DNA of 61,316 bases from an uncultured Pseudomonadota bacterium (GTDB taxonomy: Bacteria > Pseudomonadota > Gammaproteobacteria > Ga0077536), in the NCBI GenBank assembly GCA_902557415.1, contig CACEAA010000007.1, positions 1 to 61,316 of the forward strand, written 5' to 3'. Of the stretch, positions 46,514-55,780 are shown one piece after another (positions within the stretch are counted from its first letter, which is position 1; every line of letters begins with the position of its first letter). The notes below the pieces were generated by a model that saw nothing but the letters and a program-made list of their open reading frames with translations, ran no database searches and was not told the DNA's origin. A program made the position numbers and the translations under genes.

Positions 46514-47386
46514 TTAAGGCTCGCTGCCGATAACAAGTTCTAAACTTTCATCTCTAACCCATTCCGACATGGAGCCGTCATAAACGGCAACATTCAGTTG
46601 TCCACAGGCATGTAGCGCTAAACAATCCATGGTCGCAGATATACCGCCACCGCAATAGGTATATACTTTTCGGGCATTCAATGCGCCGCTTTCTAAAAAT
46701 CGAGCCTTTAAATTTCCAATAGGTAAAAATGTTGAATCCTCTGGGTTTAATATAGAGCCATAATAAACATTGTATGAACCTCTAAGATGACCCGGTCTCC
46801 CATACCGATTTTGTTTGCCGGAATAAACGTCCGGAGAAAGTGCATTGATAACAACTATGTCCTCGTCATTCTCAGCCTCACGCATCTCTTCTTTCCCAAC
46901 CCAAAGCTCGGGCCTAGGTTTAATACTTAACTTACCTAAAGGATATGGTTTAAATTGTGACTCCGTTCTGCGCCCCTCCTTACTCCATTTCTCCCATCCG
47001 CCATCTAAAACAGCGACATTGTGAAAACCGATAGAAAGTAACATCCACCAAACTCGAGTAGCCCACATCGGCGACCCTCTCCCATACAGCACAACGACTG
47101 AGTCGTCAGCCACCCCGTATCTCTGCATTGCTGCCCCAAAATTTTTGGGAGGAGGCATCATAAACGGAACTGAGTTTTCCGGGTCCGATAGTTCCTGGAT
47201 TACATCTAAAAACCCAGCGCCAGGAATATGATCTTTAGCCCAACGGTCATAACCACTGATGGGAAGATAACCAGTTCCATCAGACTGAGTTTTCAAATCA
47301 ACAGTCGTGTCGAACAATCGTAGCGAGCTCATATTCAAGTGCCGCTCAAGCCAGGAGGTAGACACTAAGTTAGTTCCCGAAAGCAA
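46514..47386 (-). CDS. sulfurtransferase (thiosulfate/3-mercaptopyruvate type)
   Basis: A 290-residue two-rhodanese-domain enzyme. The inactive N-terminal domain holds GYDRWAKDHIPGAGFLD and VLYGRGSPMWATRVWWML. The C-terminal domain carries the catalytic Cys245 in the loop YCGGGISA, closer to the CG(S)G type of mercaptopyruvate sulfurtransferases than to the CRKG loop of rhodaneses. Translation begins at TTG, supported by AAGGAG 8 nt upstream (a second AGGAG lies closer). It follows an alpha/beta hydrolase gene by 24 bp in a two-gene unit. Confidence 0.87.
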   Translation of the reverse strand: MLSGTNLVSTSWLERHLNMSSLRLFDTTVDLKTQSDGTGYLPISGYDRWAKDHIPGAGFLDVIQELSDPENSVPFMMPPPKNFGAAMQRYGVADDSVVVLYGRGSPMWATRVWWMLLSIGFHNVAVLDGGWEKWSKEGRRTESQFKPYPLGKLSIKPRPELWVGKEEMREAENDEDIVVINALSPDVYSGKQNRYGRPGHLRGSYNVYYGSILNPEDSTFLPIGNLKARFLESGALNARKVYTYCGGGISATMDCLALHACGQLNVAVYDGSMSEWVRDESLELVIGSEP

Positions 47387-47410
47387 TGCTCCTTCTCCTT
47401 TTATTTCGGT

Positions 47411-48238
47411 TCAGACTACTTTGTCGACAAAAGTCGTCAACTCGGCATTGAAGCGGTCAACGTCCTCTATAAACGGGCCGTGCCCTACTCCTTCGTAATA
47501 ACTTCCTTCGGCAACACCGCAGTTATCCAATATAAATTTAGCCATAGAAGGTAGCACTACAATATCTTCCTCACCCTGAGACACCAAAACAGGAGAAGAG
47601 ATCTCTTCTAGGAGGTCACTGTTATCGAGGTCCCGAGCAGCTATACTAGCTCGCACGTCAGGCCGCACAGCCATGTTAAAACAAAGAATTCTCTCGTAAT
47701 CCTCTCTCGATAACTTTTTAGTGAAGCAACCTTCTACGAAGACTCGCATCGCATCGACGCTTAGTTGAAGGTTGTCAGAAGTGGCCGCTTCAAAATGGTC
47801 GTAAAAACCGGGCCCTATAAACGGCCCTATCGCCGCCTCGTTAAGCTTCACCGTTGCACCAACAAAATTAATACCACTGACACAATCATAGCCATACTCT
47901 CGTATGTAATCGCAAATAACCAATCCACCGTAACTCCATCCAACTAACAGAGTTTTCCCTAATCCCAGCTCATTAATTACCGCCTTCACATCGTCGGCCC
48001 ATTGAGCAGTGCTAGTGTATGCAGATTCTTCTTGAGGTGCCTCGGAAGCACCATGACCTCTAAGATCGAATGCTACCAACCTAAACCGTTCAGCAAGTTG
48101 ACTTTCTAACTGATTCATCCAGCACAGGTATGATTGTGACCAACCGTGAATGAAAAGTATTGATGGTCCTTCTTCATTCCCGCATTCTGCTACATTCAAT
48201 CTCAAACCGTCAGAACTAACGACTTTACGAAGTTTCAT
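47411..48238 (-). CDS. alpha/beta hydrolase
   Basis: A 275-residue alpha/beta-fold hydrolase. The oxyanion motif FIHGWSQSYLCW is near residue 29, DLRGHGASEAP near 58, nucleophile Ser102 in VGWSYGG and the catalytic His in YYEGVGHGPFIED near 254. It resembles haloperoxidase/esterase-type members; there is no signal peptide. GGAG lies about 9 nt before the ATG. It is divergent from the molybdopterin oxidoreductase gene, sharing a 181 bp region. Confidence 0.85.
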   Translation of the reverse strand: MKLRKVVSSDGLRLNVAECGNEEGPSILFIHGWSQSYLCWMNQLESQLAERFRLVAFDLRGHGASEAPQEESAYTSTAQWADDVKAVINELGLGKTLLVGWSYGGLVICDYIREYGYDCVSGINFVGATVKLNEAAIGPFIGPGFYDHFEAATSDNLQLSVDAMRVFVEGCFTKKLSREDYERILCFNMAVRPDVRASIAARDLDNSDLLEEISSPVLVSQGEEDIVVLPSMAKFILDNCGVAEGSYYEGVGHGPFIEDVDRFNAELTTFVDKVV

Positions 48239-48331
48239 CTAATTTTTCTCCACCACAGATTTATTTGCACAAGAGAATATGCTGGATAACAGAAAAAAAC
48301 CACTCAAAAAATTATCTGATCAATTACGTTA

Positions 48332-48359
48332 TTGACCAAAAAATAAAATATAGTATCTA
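48332..48359 (+). promoter_or_regulatory. weak promoter candidate for molybdopterin oxidoreductase
   Basis: TTGACC (48332-48337) matches the -35 box at 5 of 6 positions; TATCTA (48354-48359) follows after 16 bp with about half-matching -10. It lies some 45 bp upstream of the G tract. Low-confidence reading of an AT-rich stretch. Confidence 0.3.
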
Positions 48360-48404
48360 CGTAAAAGTGCGTACAATAAAAAATAAGACCTAGATTAACC
48401 ATGA

Positions 48405-48414
48405 GGGGGGGGGG
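48405..48414 (+). repeat. G10 homopolymer tract at the ribosome binding site
   Basis: Ten G occupy the Shine-Dalgarno position, ending 5 nt before the ATG of the molybdopterin oxidoreductase gene. An upstream ATG at 48401 reads AGG and G codons into the tract. With ten G it stops at TAA 48416-48418, whereas nine or twelve G would put it in frame with the oxidoreductase. Confidence 0.9.
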
Positions 48415-48419
48415 TTAAC

Positions 48420-50507
48420 ATGACGTTTATAAACAGTGCTTGTCCACATGATTGTCCATCTACCTGCGCTCTGGAAATAGAGGTACTTTCACCTACCCAC
48501 ATAGGGCGGGTAAGAGGCGCGAAAGATAATACTTATACCGATGGCGTAATTTGTAGCAAAGTCGCACGCTACGCTGAAAGGACTCACCACCCCGACCGGA
48601 TTACTACACCACTAAGGCGCATCGGTAAAAAAGGAAGTGGAAAATTTGCTCCTATATCCTGGGATGAAGCTCTTGACGAAGTTGCCCAAAAATTCTTAAA
48701 AATAGAAAGTGATTATGGCGCTGAATCCATATGGCCCTACTATTACGCTGGCACCATGGGTTTACTTATGCGGGATGGAATAAATAGACTCCGGCATGTA
48801 AAGAAATATTCTGGCTATCATAGTACGATCTGTGTCTCGCTCGCTTGGAGCGGTTACTTGGCAGGATCGGGTCGAATGTCAGGTGTGGACCCTCGTGAGA
48901 TGCAAAAGTCTGACGTGATCGTCATTTGGGGTACTAATGCCGCCGTAACTCAAGTGAATGTCATGAATCATGCGCTTAAAGCTCGCCGAGATCATGGCGC
49001 GAAAATTGTGGTAGTCGACACTTATAGAAATGCTACCGCTAAGCAAGCTGACTTATTTATCGCAGTCAAGCCTGGTACTGATGGCGCACTTGCTTGCTCA
49101 ATCATGCATCACTTATTTAAAGGCAATATGGCTGATAGAGCCTACCTTAAAAAATACACGAAAGACTCTGATATTTTAGAACAGCATCTGACAAAGCATA
49201 CTCCCCGTTGGGCAAGTCAAATTTGTGGCATCTCTGAGGATGAAATCATAAGGCTCGCCAATTTAATCGGAGAAAATAAAAAAACGTTCCTGAGACTAGG
49301 GTATGGCTTCACGCGTCAAAGAAACGGTGCAAACAGTATGCATGCAGTGGCGTCGATAGCAGCGATTACCGGTTCGTGGCTTTACGAAGGTGGTGGCGCG
49401 TTGTTAGCTAATAGTGGCATCTATCACTGGGATAAAACTCTTATCGAGGGTCTAGATGCAATAGATCCCGCAGTACGGCTACTAGATCAATCAAGAATCG
49501 GGGAAATTCTGACTGGTGTTCCGTCGACCTTAAGCGGAGGCCCTCCCGTTAAAGCACTTTTTATCCAAAATACTAATCCGATGTCAGTCGCACCTAATCT
49601 CAATCTAGTACGTAGTGGTTTTGAAAGAGAGGATCTATTTACCTGTGTCCACGAGCAGTTTATGACAGAGACTGCAGAAATGGCCGATATTATTCTACCA
49701 GCTACAATGTTTATGGAGCATGATGATTTTTATCAAAGCGGCGGTCATCAACATATTCATTTTGGTCCAAAACTGATCACGCCTCCCGGCGAGTGTCGCT
49801 CAAATCATGAAGTAATTTGTGACCTGGCTAAAAGACTAAACGCCTCGCATGAAGGCTTTAATTTATCTGCCCGAGAAATTATTGATCAGACTTTAGTTAA
49901 ATCTGGCTGGAACAATCTCGAGACTTTAGAAAAAGAGAAATGGTTTGACGTACAGCCTGACTTCGAAACATCGCACTTTATTAATGGGTTCGGCCATGCG
50001 GACAAATTATGGCATTTCCGCGCTAACTGGTCAGAACAACAGAAAGTATGGGGGGTGGAAGCTAGAAAGTTCCAAGATGCTGGCTTAATTCAAGAAATGC
50101 CCGCCCTACCAGATCACTGGGAGGTGATAGAGGAGTCAAATTTGTCATTCCCTTTTCGACTGGTTACGGCTCCCGCTAGGCATTTTTTAAACTCCTCGTT
50201 CACAGAAACTACTACATCTCAAAAACGCGAGAAATATCCAACTCTTATGATAAATCCTCTCGATGCAAAATCTCTAGACATAGGTCAGGATGACTGGATA
50301 ATGGTATCGAATGAGCGAGGAAGTCTTGAACTACGGGCAAACATTTTTGAAGGAGTCAATTCAGGTGTTGTGATAGCCGAAAGTATCTGGCCAAACTCAG
50401 CGTTTAAGGCTGGGCTGGGGATTAATGTCTTAACGGGGTCAGACCCTTCAGGGCCTGTGGGGGGCGCAGCATTCCACGATAATCACGTTCAGATAAGGCG
50501 CGCATAA
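48420..50507 (+). CDS. molybdopterin-dependent oxidoreductase (Mo-bis-MGD, [4Fe-4S])
   Basis: A 695-residue DMSO-reductase-superfamily enzyme. The N-terminal [4Fe-4S] ligands are Cys8, Cys12, Cys16 and Cys45. The Mo-cofactor domains follow with VIWGTNAAVTQVN, VVDTYRNATAKQADLFIAVKPGTDGALA and the C-terminal MGD-binding MINPLDAK and GGAAFHDNHV. A Cys in HSTICVSLAWSG is a candidate Mo ligand. It lacks a Tat signal, so it is cytoplasmic. Partner subunits are absent. The substrate is unknown, and cytoplasmic relatives include formate dehydrogenase-like and thiosulfate/arsenate-type enzymes. The ATG lies 5 nt after a G10 tract that replaces a normal ribosome binding site. Confidence 0.88.
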   Translation: MTFINSACPHDCPSTCALEIEVLSPTHIGRVRGAKDNTYTDGVICSKVARYAERTHHPDRITTPLRRIGKKGSGKFAPISWDEALDEVAQKFLKIESDYGAESIWPYYYAGTMGLLMRDGINRLRHVKKYSGYHSTICVSLAWSGYLAGSGRMSGVDPREMQKSDVIVIWGTNAAVTQVNVMNHALKARRDHGAKIVVVDTYRNATAKQADLFIAVKPGTDGALACSIMHHLFKGNMADRAYLKKYTKDSDILEQHLTKHTPRWASQICGISEDEIIRLANLIGENKKTFLRLGYGFTRQRNGANSMHAVASIAAITGSWLYEGGGALLANSGIYHWDKTLIEGLDAIDPAVRLLDQSRIGEILTGVPSTLSGGPPVKALFIQNTNPMSVAPNLNLVRSGFEREDLFTCVHEQFMTETAEMADIILPATMFMEHDDFYQSGGHQHIHFGPKLITPPGECRSNHEVICDLAKRLNASHEGFNLSAREIIDQTLVKSGWNNLETLEKEKWFDVQPDFETSHFINGFGHADKLWHFRANWSEQQKVWGVEARKFQDAGLIQEMPALPDHWEVIEESNLSFPFRLVTAPARHFLNSSFTETTTSQKREKYPTLMINPLDAKSLDIGQDDWIMVSNERGSLELRANIFEGVNSGVVIAESIWPNSAFKAGLGINVLTGSDPSGPVGGAAFHDNHVQIRRA

Positions 50508-50595
50508 ATTAATTCATTTACGCAATTTCTCCTTCCAACATAAAGAAAAAGTGCTTATAGTGATTTCACAATTCAACGAATAAGAAAGGTTCGCG

Positions 50596-51276
50596 ATGAT
50601 TGATTTATATACCGATTCCACTCCAAATGGTTGGAAAATATCTGTATTGTTAGAAGAAATTGGTATGGCGTATACCACACGCCACGTGGACATTATGAAA
50701 GGCGATCAAAAAGAAGATTGGTTTTTAAAAATCTGTCCCAACGGACGAATTCCAGCGATAGTTGATCGTGGTAATAATGATCTGCCAATTTTTGAATCCG
50801 GCGCCATCATGCTTTACTTAGCCAAAAAGAGTGGAAAATTAATTCCTGCTGACGAAATGGGGGAATCGCGAGTCACTCAATGGTTGATGTTCCAAATGTC
50901 TGGTATTGGTCCGATGATGGGCCAATCGAACATTTTTTATCGCTATTTTCCCGAAAAACTGCCTTCAGCTATAGAGCGCTATCACAATGAATGCCGCCGC
51001 CTCTATGAAGTCCTCGACAAGCAGCTAGAGGGACGTGAGTTTTTATGCGACGAGTACTCGATCGCAGATATCGCCAACTGGTGTTGGATTCGAATCCATT
51101 TTTGGGGCGGAACAAAAGTTGAGGGCCTCTCTAACTTGGAGGCTTGGCTTGAGCGATTGGAAAAAAGACCTGCGTGCCAAAAAGGAGTAGCAGTGCCTTA
51201 CCCTATTGATTTCGATGAACTAGCTGCAGATCTAAAATCCAAGGATAGTGCCGTTCGAAATTTGGTCACTAAATAA
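50596..51276 (+). CDS. glutathione S-transferase family, YfcG/YghU-type disulfide oxidoreductase
   Basis: A 226-residue GST. The N-terminal thioredoxin-fold domain begins [20 protein letters not shown] with Thr/Asn at the glutathione-activating position as in E. coli YfcG, which acts as a disulfide-bond reductase rather than a conjugating transferase. [11 protein letters not shown] contains the cis-Pro and [11 protein letters not shown] binds the gamma-glutamyl group. The helical C-domain follows with [16 protein letters not shown] lies about 7 nt before the ATG. It is separated by 88 bp from the molybdopterin enzyme and converges on the histidine kinase gene with a 10 bp gap. Confidence 0.88.
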   Translation: MIDLYTDSTPNGWKISVLLEEIGMAYTTRHVDIMKGDQKEDWFLKICPNGRIPAIVDRGNNDLPIFESGAIMLYLAKKSGKLIPADEMGESRVTQWLMFQMSGIGPMMGQSNIFYRYFPEKLPSAIERYHNECRRLYEVLDKQLEGREFLCDEYSIADIANWCWIRIHFWGGTKVEGLSNLEAWLERLEKRPACQKGVAVPYPIDFDELAADLKSKDSAVRNLVTK

Positions 51277-51286
51277 AGGTACTTAG

Positions 51287-52585
51287 TTAGTTATCTAGTA
51301 TTCTTTTTTCGGGGAAAATCAACTTAATTCGAGTCCCTTTGCTGCGCTCACTTTCAACCACTATAGTCCAACCGAACCTGTCAGTTATTCGCTTTACAAG
51401 ACTTAATCCAATCCCGTTCCCTTGCGCATTGACAGGGTTGTAATCTGCATTGAACGCGTCATCAACATCTTGAGAGGTCATTCCCTCCCCACTATCAGAA
51501 ATAAGTACGTAATCTATCCCGACTGTAACGCTGACTTCGCCTTGTTCGGTGTATAAGCACGCGTTTCGGAAAAGATTACCGCATACAATTGCAACAGCAC
51601 GCTCAGAAGCATTAATCACCAATCTTTCGACTTCTTGTAGCGTTATCTCTAAATCTTTAGTTCCGTATATCACGCGACAATCGTTTAATTCACGACGCAC
51701 AACATCATTTACAAATACATCTTCTTTGATCAGTGCTTCTTCATACTCCCTAGCAAGCAGCAGTAGTATTTCAGTTAGCTCCTCCATATCCTTCGCCGCT
51801 CGCTGGATCCTTTCTATTAAAGTCACCGCGCTAGCCTGCAAATCGTTTCTTTTTATTAAATTATCGCTAGCCATTCTGATAACCGTCAAAGGGCTGCGAA
51901 GTTCGTGGCTGGCTTCTCTTGTAAAAGTCCTCTCCCGCGCAATAGACTGCTCGACCCGGAGTAATAGATGTTGTAACGCAGTGGCTAGTGTTGCTATTTC
52001 CGCGTCTACCGAACGACTTTCGTAAACATCTACAAACCGTTTCGTACCGGGTTTATCCAGTTCAATTCCTCTAACACTGCGAGCAAGTTTAATTACAGGA
52101 GATACAGCTCTGCGCGTGATTCCGTAGGCGAACCATGCAGACGAGTAGAGAACTATCAACATCAAAACGAGTGGAAATAAACCAAAGTAGCTAGCTGCTT
52201 CTGTCACACTATTCGCGTCAAAGACTAAAAATAGCTTGCTATTTAGATTTTCACTCACATGCACTACCGAACGACCTACTGGAGTGGATATAGCATGAAT
52301 ACCTAGGCTTAGATCAGAAAACTCCGTAGGAATCGCTACCTCCGCAGTATCAAATAGATAACCTATTAAAGTGTTTGTATTAGGCGCAGGTGTGCTGGAC
52401 TCAATCGTTTTACGCGCCCAAAAATAATCTGCTTCACGCTCAAGAGCCGAGTCTATCAATAGCTCTTGAATGGCAAACTCCGCAAGATATATCCCCGACA
52501 CGGCGGTTCCACTAATTAGTACCACTTGCAAAATAAATGCTTTTAAAATTCTATTGTTTAATGGATTTTTACGATCGTGCTTCAT
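51287..52585 (-). CDS. sensor histidine kinase
   Basis: A 432-residue HisKA sensor kinase. TM1 is about residues 14-36, the periplasmic region about 40-130, TM2 about 134-156, HAMP about 157-212, then His228 in ASHELRSPLTV and an HATPase domain with FRNACLYT (N box), DSGEGM (G1) and GNGIGLSLV (G2). It is shorter in the sensor domain than the kinase at 3186 and unrelated in that part. The start codon lies 17 bp inside the response regulator gene, so the pair is translationally coupled. Confidence 0.9.
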   Translation of the reverse strand: MKHDRKNPLNNRILKAFILQVVLISGTAVSGIYLAEFAIQELLIDSALEREADYFWARKTIESSTPAPNTNTLIGYLFDTAEVAIPTEFSDLSLGIHAISTPVGRSVVHVSENLNSKLFLVFDANSVTEAASYFGLFPLVLMLIVLYSSAWFAYGITRRAVSPVIKLARSVRGIELDKPGTKRFVDVYESRSVDAEIATLATALQHLLLRVEQSIARERTFTREASHELRSPLTVIRMASDNLIKRNDLQASAVTLIERIQRAAKDMEELTEILLLLAREYEEALIKEDVFVNDVVRRELNDCRVIYGTKDLEITLQEVERLVINASERAVAIVCGNLFRNACLYTEQGEVSVTVGIDYVLISDSGEGMTSQDVDDAFNADYNPVNAQGNGIGLSLVKRITDRFGWTIVVESERSKGTRIKLIFPEKRILDN

Positions 52586-53285
52586 GACTTAATCTGAACC
52601 CAACACCATGAACAGTGTGAATCAAAGGATAGTTGAATGGCTTGTCTACAATTTTCCTCAGATTATACAAATGGCTCCTGAGAGCATCGCTGTCCGGCGG
52701 AAGATCTTCCCAGATCAGTTTCTCTACCTGTTGCCGGCTGACAACTTTTGGTGATGCGCTCATGAGTAGCATCAGTATTTTCAGGCCAATTGGTGATAAA
52801 GACAAAGACTGTCCCTGACGCTCTGCCTGGCGAGTCGACATATCGATGGTGAGATCATCTACGGTTAAAACTTCCAAATTAGAAACTGGATTAGAACGCC
52901 TCATTAATGAATTTAATCGGGCCGAAAGCTCTTCTAAGTCAAAAGGCTTCACCAAATAGTCATCAGCACCGCCATCAAAGCCCGCTAATTTGTCGGCAAG
53001 TGTATCTCGAGCCGTCAGCATGATAATTGGGCCGCCAAACATCAATTCATTTCGCAGGTATTGACATACTTCTAGCCCATCAATATCAGGAAGCATTCGG
53101 TCAAGTACGACAGCGTCATAGGAATTCTCCGAGGCGAGTTTTTTCGCTAAAGAGCCTTTATCCGCGTAATCGATTCGGTAACCAACGTTTTCCAAGTAAT
53201 CATAGACAAGTTCAGCGATATCTTTGTGATCTTCCACTAGAAGAATATCGCGATTCAAAGAGATTACTGTCTTACTCTCATCCAT
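52569..53285 (-). CDS. OmpR/PhoB-family response regulator
   Basis: A 238-residue response regulator with phosphoacceptor Asp62 in VVLDRMLPD, the LVKPFDLEEL signature near residue 112 and a C-terminal winged helix (SPIGLKILMLLM, DALRSHLYNLRKIVDKP, TVHGVGFRL). The N-terminus carries ten extra residues before the receiver domain. No ribosome binding site precedes the ATG, so initiation may be leaderless or an internal start may be used. It overlaps the kinase gene. The AEC transporter gene upstream starts a minus-strand series that may include this pair. Confidence 0.88.
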   Translation of the reverse strand: MDESKTVISLNRDILLVEDHKDIAELVYDYLENVGYRIDYADKGSLAKKLASENSYDAVVLDRMLPDIDGLEVCQYLRNELMFGGPIIMLTARDTLADKLAGFDGGADDYLVKPFDLEELSARLNSLMRRSNPVSNLEVLTVDDLTIDMSTRQAERQGQSLSLSPIGLKILMLLMSASPKVVSRQQVEKLIWEDLPPDSDALRSHLYNLRKIVDKPFNYPLIHTVHGVGFRLSHEARS

Positions 53286-53360
53286 GTTCTATTTAACACA
53301 CTCCGAACTTTTCCATACCCCTAGAATAAACCCAAATCCGCCCCTCAGAAAAGTAGTACA

Positions 53361-54293
53361 TTAGATAATCCTGAGAAGACTCACAAGCATAGTAAGCGTA
53401 AACATGGACACTATTGTAGACAATATAATCGTCATGGAAACTACTTCATACCTTGCTTCGTATTGTTCTGCGAAAATGAAAGCATTTATTCCAGTAGGCA
53501 TTGCGGCGAAAAGAATGGCCACTGCCTTCCATTGATTCGACACGCCCAAGAAGACGCACAAACCAAAGACTAATAGTGGATGAAAAAAGTTTCTCAAGAA
53601 AACAAACCTTAAAACTATCCCGTTATTTAGACTCAACTGATAACTCGCAAGGCATACTCCAAGCGCAAACAAAGAACAGCCAGGTGCGGCAGTACTAAAA
53701 AGATTTAGTGAACTTCTGAGAATACTCGGTACGGAAATCTCGAACATATTCACAACAAAACCTAAAACTAAAGCCAACACAATAGGGTTTCCGAGGACTT
53801 TGTGGATAAAAAACTTGAAGACATTCGCGACTATAGTTTCGTCTGACTTTTTCTCCAACCAAAAAATCGTCAAACCAAATAAAATAATACTTTGTGATGC
53901 TATTAATATTAGTGCTGGTGTTAAAAATACAGGACCGAAGGAACTTAAGATGATAGGCAAACCGAGTAGCGCAAGATTCCCATAACAACATGTTATACCT
54001 GCAATGCCAAGATCTTCCTGGTTCCAGGAAAATACTCTGCTAGCGAGAAAAGCACCCGTAAAGAAAATAATAATAGAGGGAATGTAAAATGCAAACAAAA
54101 AGCGCCAGGGTACCTCTGCCGGTAGGGGTGTATCTACTACTTTTATAAAAAGCATAGAAGGGAGGGCTACCCAAAAAACAAACTTCACCAAGCCTTTACC
54201 GGACCTGCTTATGGAATCAATCGATCGCGCTAACATATAGCCAAATCCTATGGCTAAAAACACGGGTGAAATTGCGTTGAATACAGAAATCAA
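53361..54293 (-). CDS. AEC (auxin efflux carrier) family transporter
   Basis: A 310-residue integral membrane protein with about ten hydrophobic segments distributed along its length, as in the AEC family (malonate/malate MdcF, auxin carriers). GFGYMLARSI at the first loop and FAAMPTGINAFIFAEQY near residue 265 (the broken-helix PxGxN motif) are characteristic. The only early start is TTG at 54293, with no clear ribosome binding site. It probably exports or exchanges an organic acid. It lies between the LLM gene and the two-component system. Confidence 0.8.
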   Translation of the reverse strand: MISVFNAISPVFLAIGFGYMLARSIDSISRSGKGLVKFVFWVALPSMLFIKVVDTPLPAEVPWRFLFAFYIPSIIIFFTGAFLASRVFSWNQEDLGIAGITCCYGNLALLGLPIILSSFGPVFLTPALILIASQSIILFGLTIFWLEKKSDETIVANVFKFFIHKVLGNPIVLALVLGFVVNMFEISVPSILRSSLNLFSTAAPGCSLFALGVCLASYQLSLNNGIVLRFVFLRNFFHPLLVFGLCVFLGVSNQWKAVAILFAAMPTGINAFIFAEQYEARYEVVSMTIILSTIVSMFTLTMLVSLLRII

Positions 54294-54384
54294 GTTGAAG
54301 TAAAATTCTCAGAAATTATCCAACATGCAGCCAGAGAAGATCTTGGAGGAACACAACGCTCCCCCAAGTGATCGAACCACTAGG

Positions 54385-55608
54385 TCAGGCAGACGCGATT
54401 TTAGCCGAGCTGCTCGGGTTAATTTTATCAGTAAAGTTGGGCCAAACTTTTTCCGTTAATAACTCCAAGCTCTTCATACATGCATCATGTGGCATATGGT
54501 TATATATAAACATCCAGAAGTTATCTACCGGCAGCTGCTTCAGAAGTACTTCGAGTTTACGATTCACCGTATCGGGACTACCATGGATAACAAGACCTCT
54601 TTCAACCATAGCTTCAAAAGTGGCAGGAACATCGAACGGTCCTTCTCCCGGCCCAGCAATTGCAGCATTGAAGCCGAAAGGAACAAAAAATTCATTCCAG
54701 ATAAAAGCGCCAGCTTCCCGAGCGATCTCTTCAGCCTCAGCATCTGTATCTGCCACAATAAGTTCCCGACTCATCGCCATACCTTGTCCAAATTTATAGT
54801 TCATTCCCGCTTCATTAGCGGCATCCATCCCCGCTCGAAAATGCTCCTTAACAACATCAAAGTGCGTCATTATAGTCACTGGCGTGATACCTCGGGCCAT
54901 TCCCCATTTGATGGAACGTTCGGAGGTCGCAAACGGCATAAACATATCCGGAATCATGTTGTTAAATGTAGGCGGCGCGATACCTATTTCTTCTATAATT
55001 CCGTCGGCATTACAGCCCTGACCAAATTTATGTGCCACATCAGCGGCAGCCCACTTAATGTCTTTAGTCGGTACTTGCCAATGCTTACCCTGAAAGCTGA
55101 ATGTATCTTCTTTCCATGCCTTCATTACTATTTCAAAGTGTTCTTCAAAAAGAGAACGCTTTAACTCCTCATATTCTTCTCCTGCCGCAGGATCAGACAG
55201 GCCTATCTGTTGCCCTAAAATATTCACCCAGCGAGGTTGATAGCCCCTGGCAAAACCAGCAAAAACTCTACCGCCCAGCATCTGCGACAACATAGCTATG
55301 TCTTCCGCTAAGTTAATTGGGTTCTTTGAAGGAAGAACATTCCCCAACTGTCCGAAACGCATGTTTTTTGTTTGCATACCAAAAAACAAGTCAAGCATTA
55401 CCGGATTAGTAGAGACTTCCTCACCCTCAACATGGAAATGGTGTTCAGTAAAACCGGCTCCGTAATAGCCGTATTCATCCATGTATTGAACCTGCTCGGT
55501 AATTTCTCTTAACATCTGCTGATAAAGAGAAGTCTTTTTCCCAGCCATCCCCTGTTTTATATCAGAAACTCTACCCACCGACGGGAGATAAAATGCACCC
55601 ACTTCCAT
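54385..55608 (-). CDS. LLM-class flavin-dependent oxidoreductase, long subfamily
   Basis: A 407-residue luciferase-like monooxygenase. GYYGAGFTEHHFH near residue 46, NLAEDIAMLSQMLGGRVFAGFARGYQPRW near 98 (shown in part) and the C-terminal HGSPDTVNRKL phosphate contact are visible. Length and the GxARGYQPRW variant place it in the larger alkanal monooxygenase-like subgroup. GGAGG lies 7 nt before the ATG. A RidA-family gene is directly upstream on the same strand, a pairing that recalls RutA and RutC in pyrimidine breakdown. Confidence 0.83.
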   Translation of the reverse strand: MEVGAFYLPSVGRVSDIKQGMAGKKTSLYQQMLREITEQVQYMDEYGYYGAGFTEHHFHVEGEEVSTNPVMLDLFFGMQTKNMRFGQLGNVLPSKNPINLAEDIAMLSQMLGGRVFAGFARGYQPRWVNILGQQIGLSDPAAGEEYEELKRSLFEEHFEIVMKAWKEDTFSFQGKHWQVPTKDIKWAAADVAHKFGQGCNADGIIEEIGIAPPTFNNMIPDMFMPFATSERSIKWGMARGITPVTIMTHFDVVKEHFRAGMDAANEAGMNYKFGQGMAMSRELIVADTDAEAEEIAREAGAFIWNEFFVPFGFNAAIAGPGEGPFDVPATFEAMVERGLVIHGSPDTVNRKLEVLLKQLPVDNFWMFIYNHMPHDACMKSLELLTEKVWPNFTDKINPSSSAKIASA

Positions 55609-55686
55609 AACAATTCCTCCAACCCTAAAAACTGATATTGCGTTTACGATCTAAGGCGCGCGCCACGCGACACCATGATTTCATAT

Positions 55687-55722
55687 CGATAGACTACTCG
55701 CACTAGGCGCCTGAGTCTATCG
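55687..55722. repeat. stem-loop between RidA-like and LLM genes
   Basis: CGATAGACT (55687-55695) and AGTCTATCG (55714-55722) form a perfect 9 bp stem; the 18 nt loop contains the palindrome AGGCGCCT. On the plus strand a T6 follows at about 55741. Both flanking genes run minus, so the hairpin may act as a processing or partial termination signal between them, or as an operator. Confidence 0.4.
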
Positions 55723-55780
55723 CTTACACGGCACGGCGCATTTTTTCGCTGAAAAACACACCCACAAAGTACTATTTACC

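Noticed and set aside
51549-52025. 158-codon plus-strand open frame
   Set aside because: Antisense to the histidine kinase, dominated by Ser and Thr, with no recognisable motif.
54487-55164. 225-codon open frame on the plus strand
   Set aside because: It is antisense to the LLM gene, which has clear family motifs. The translated text has no domain-like pattern and no ribosome binding site.
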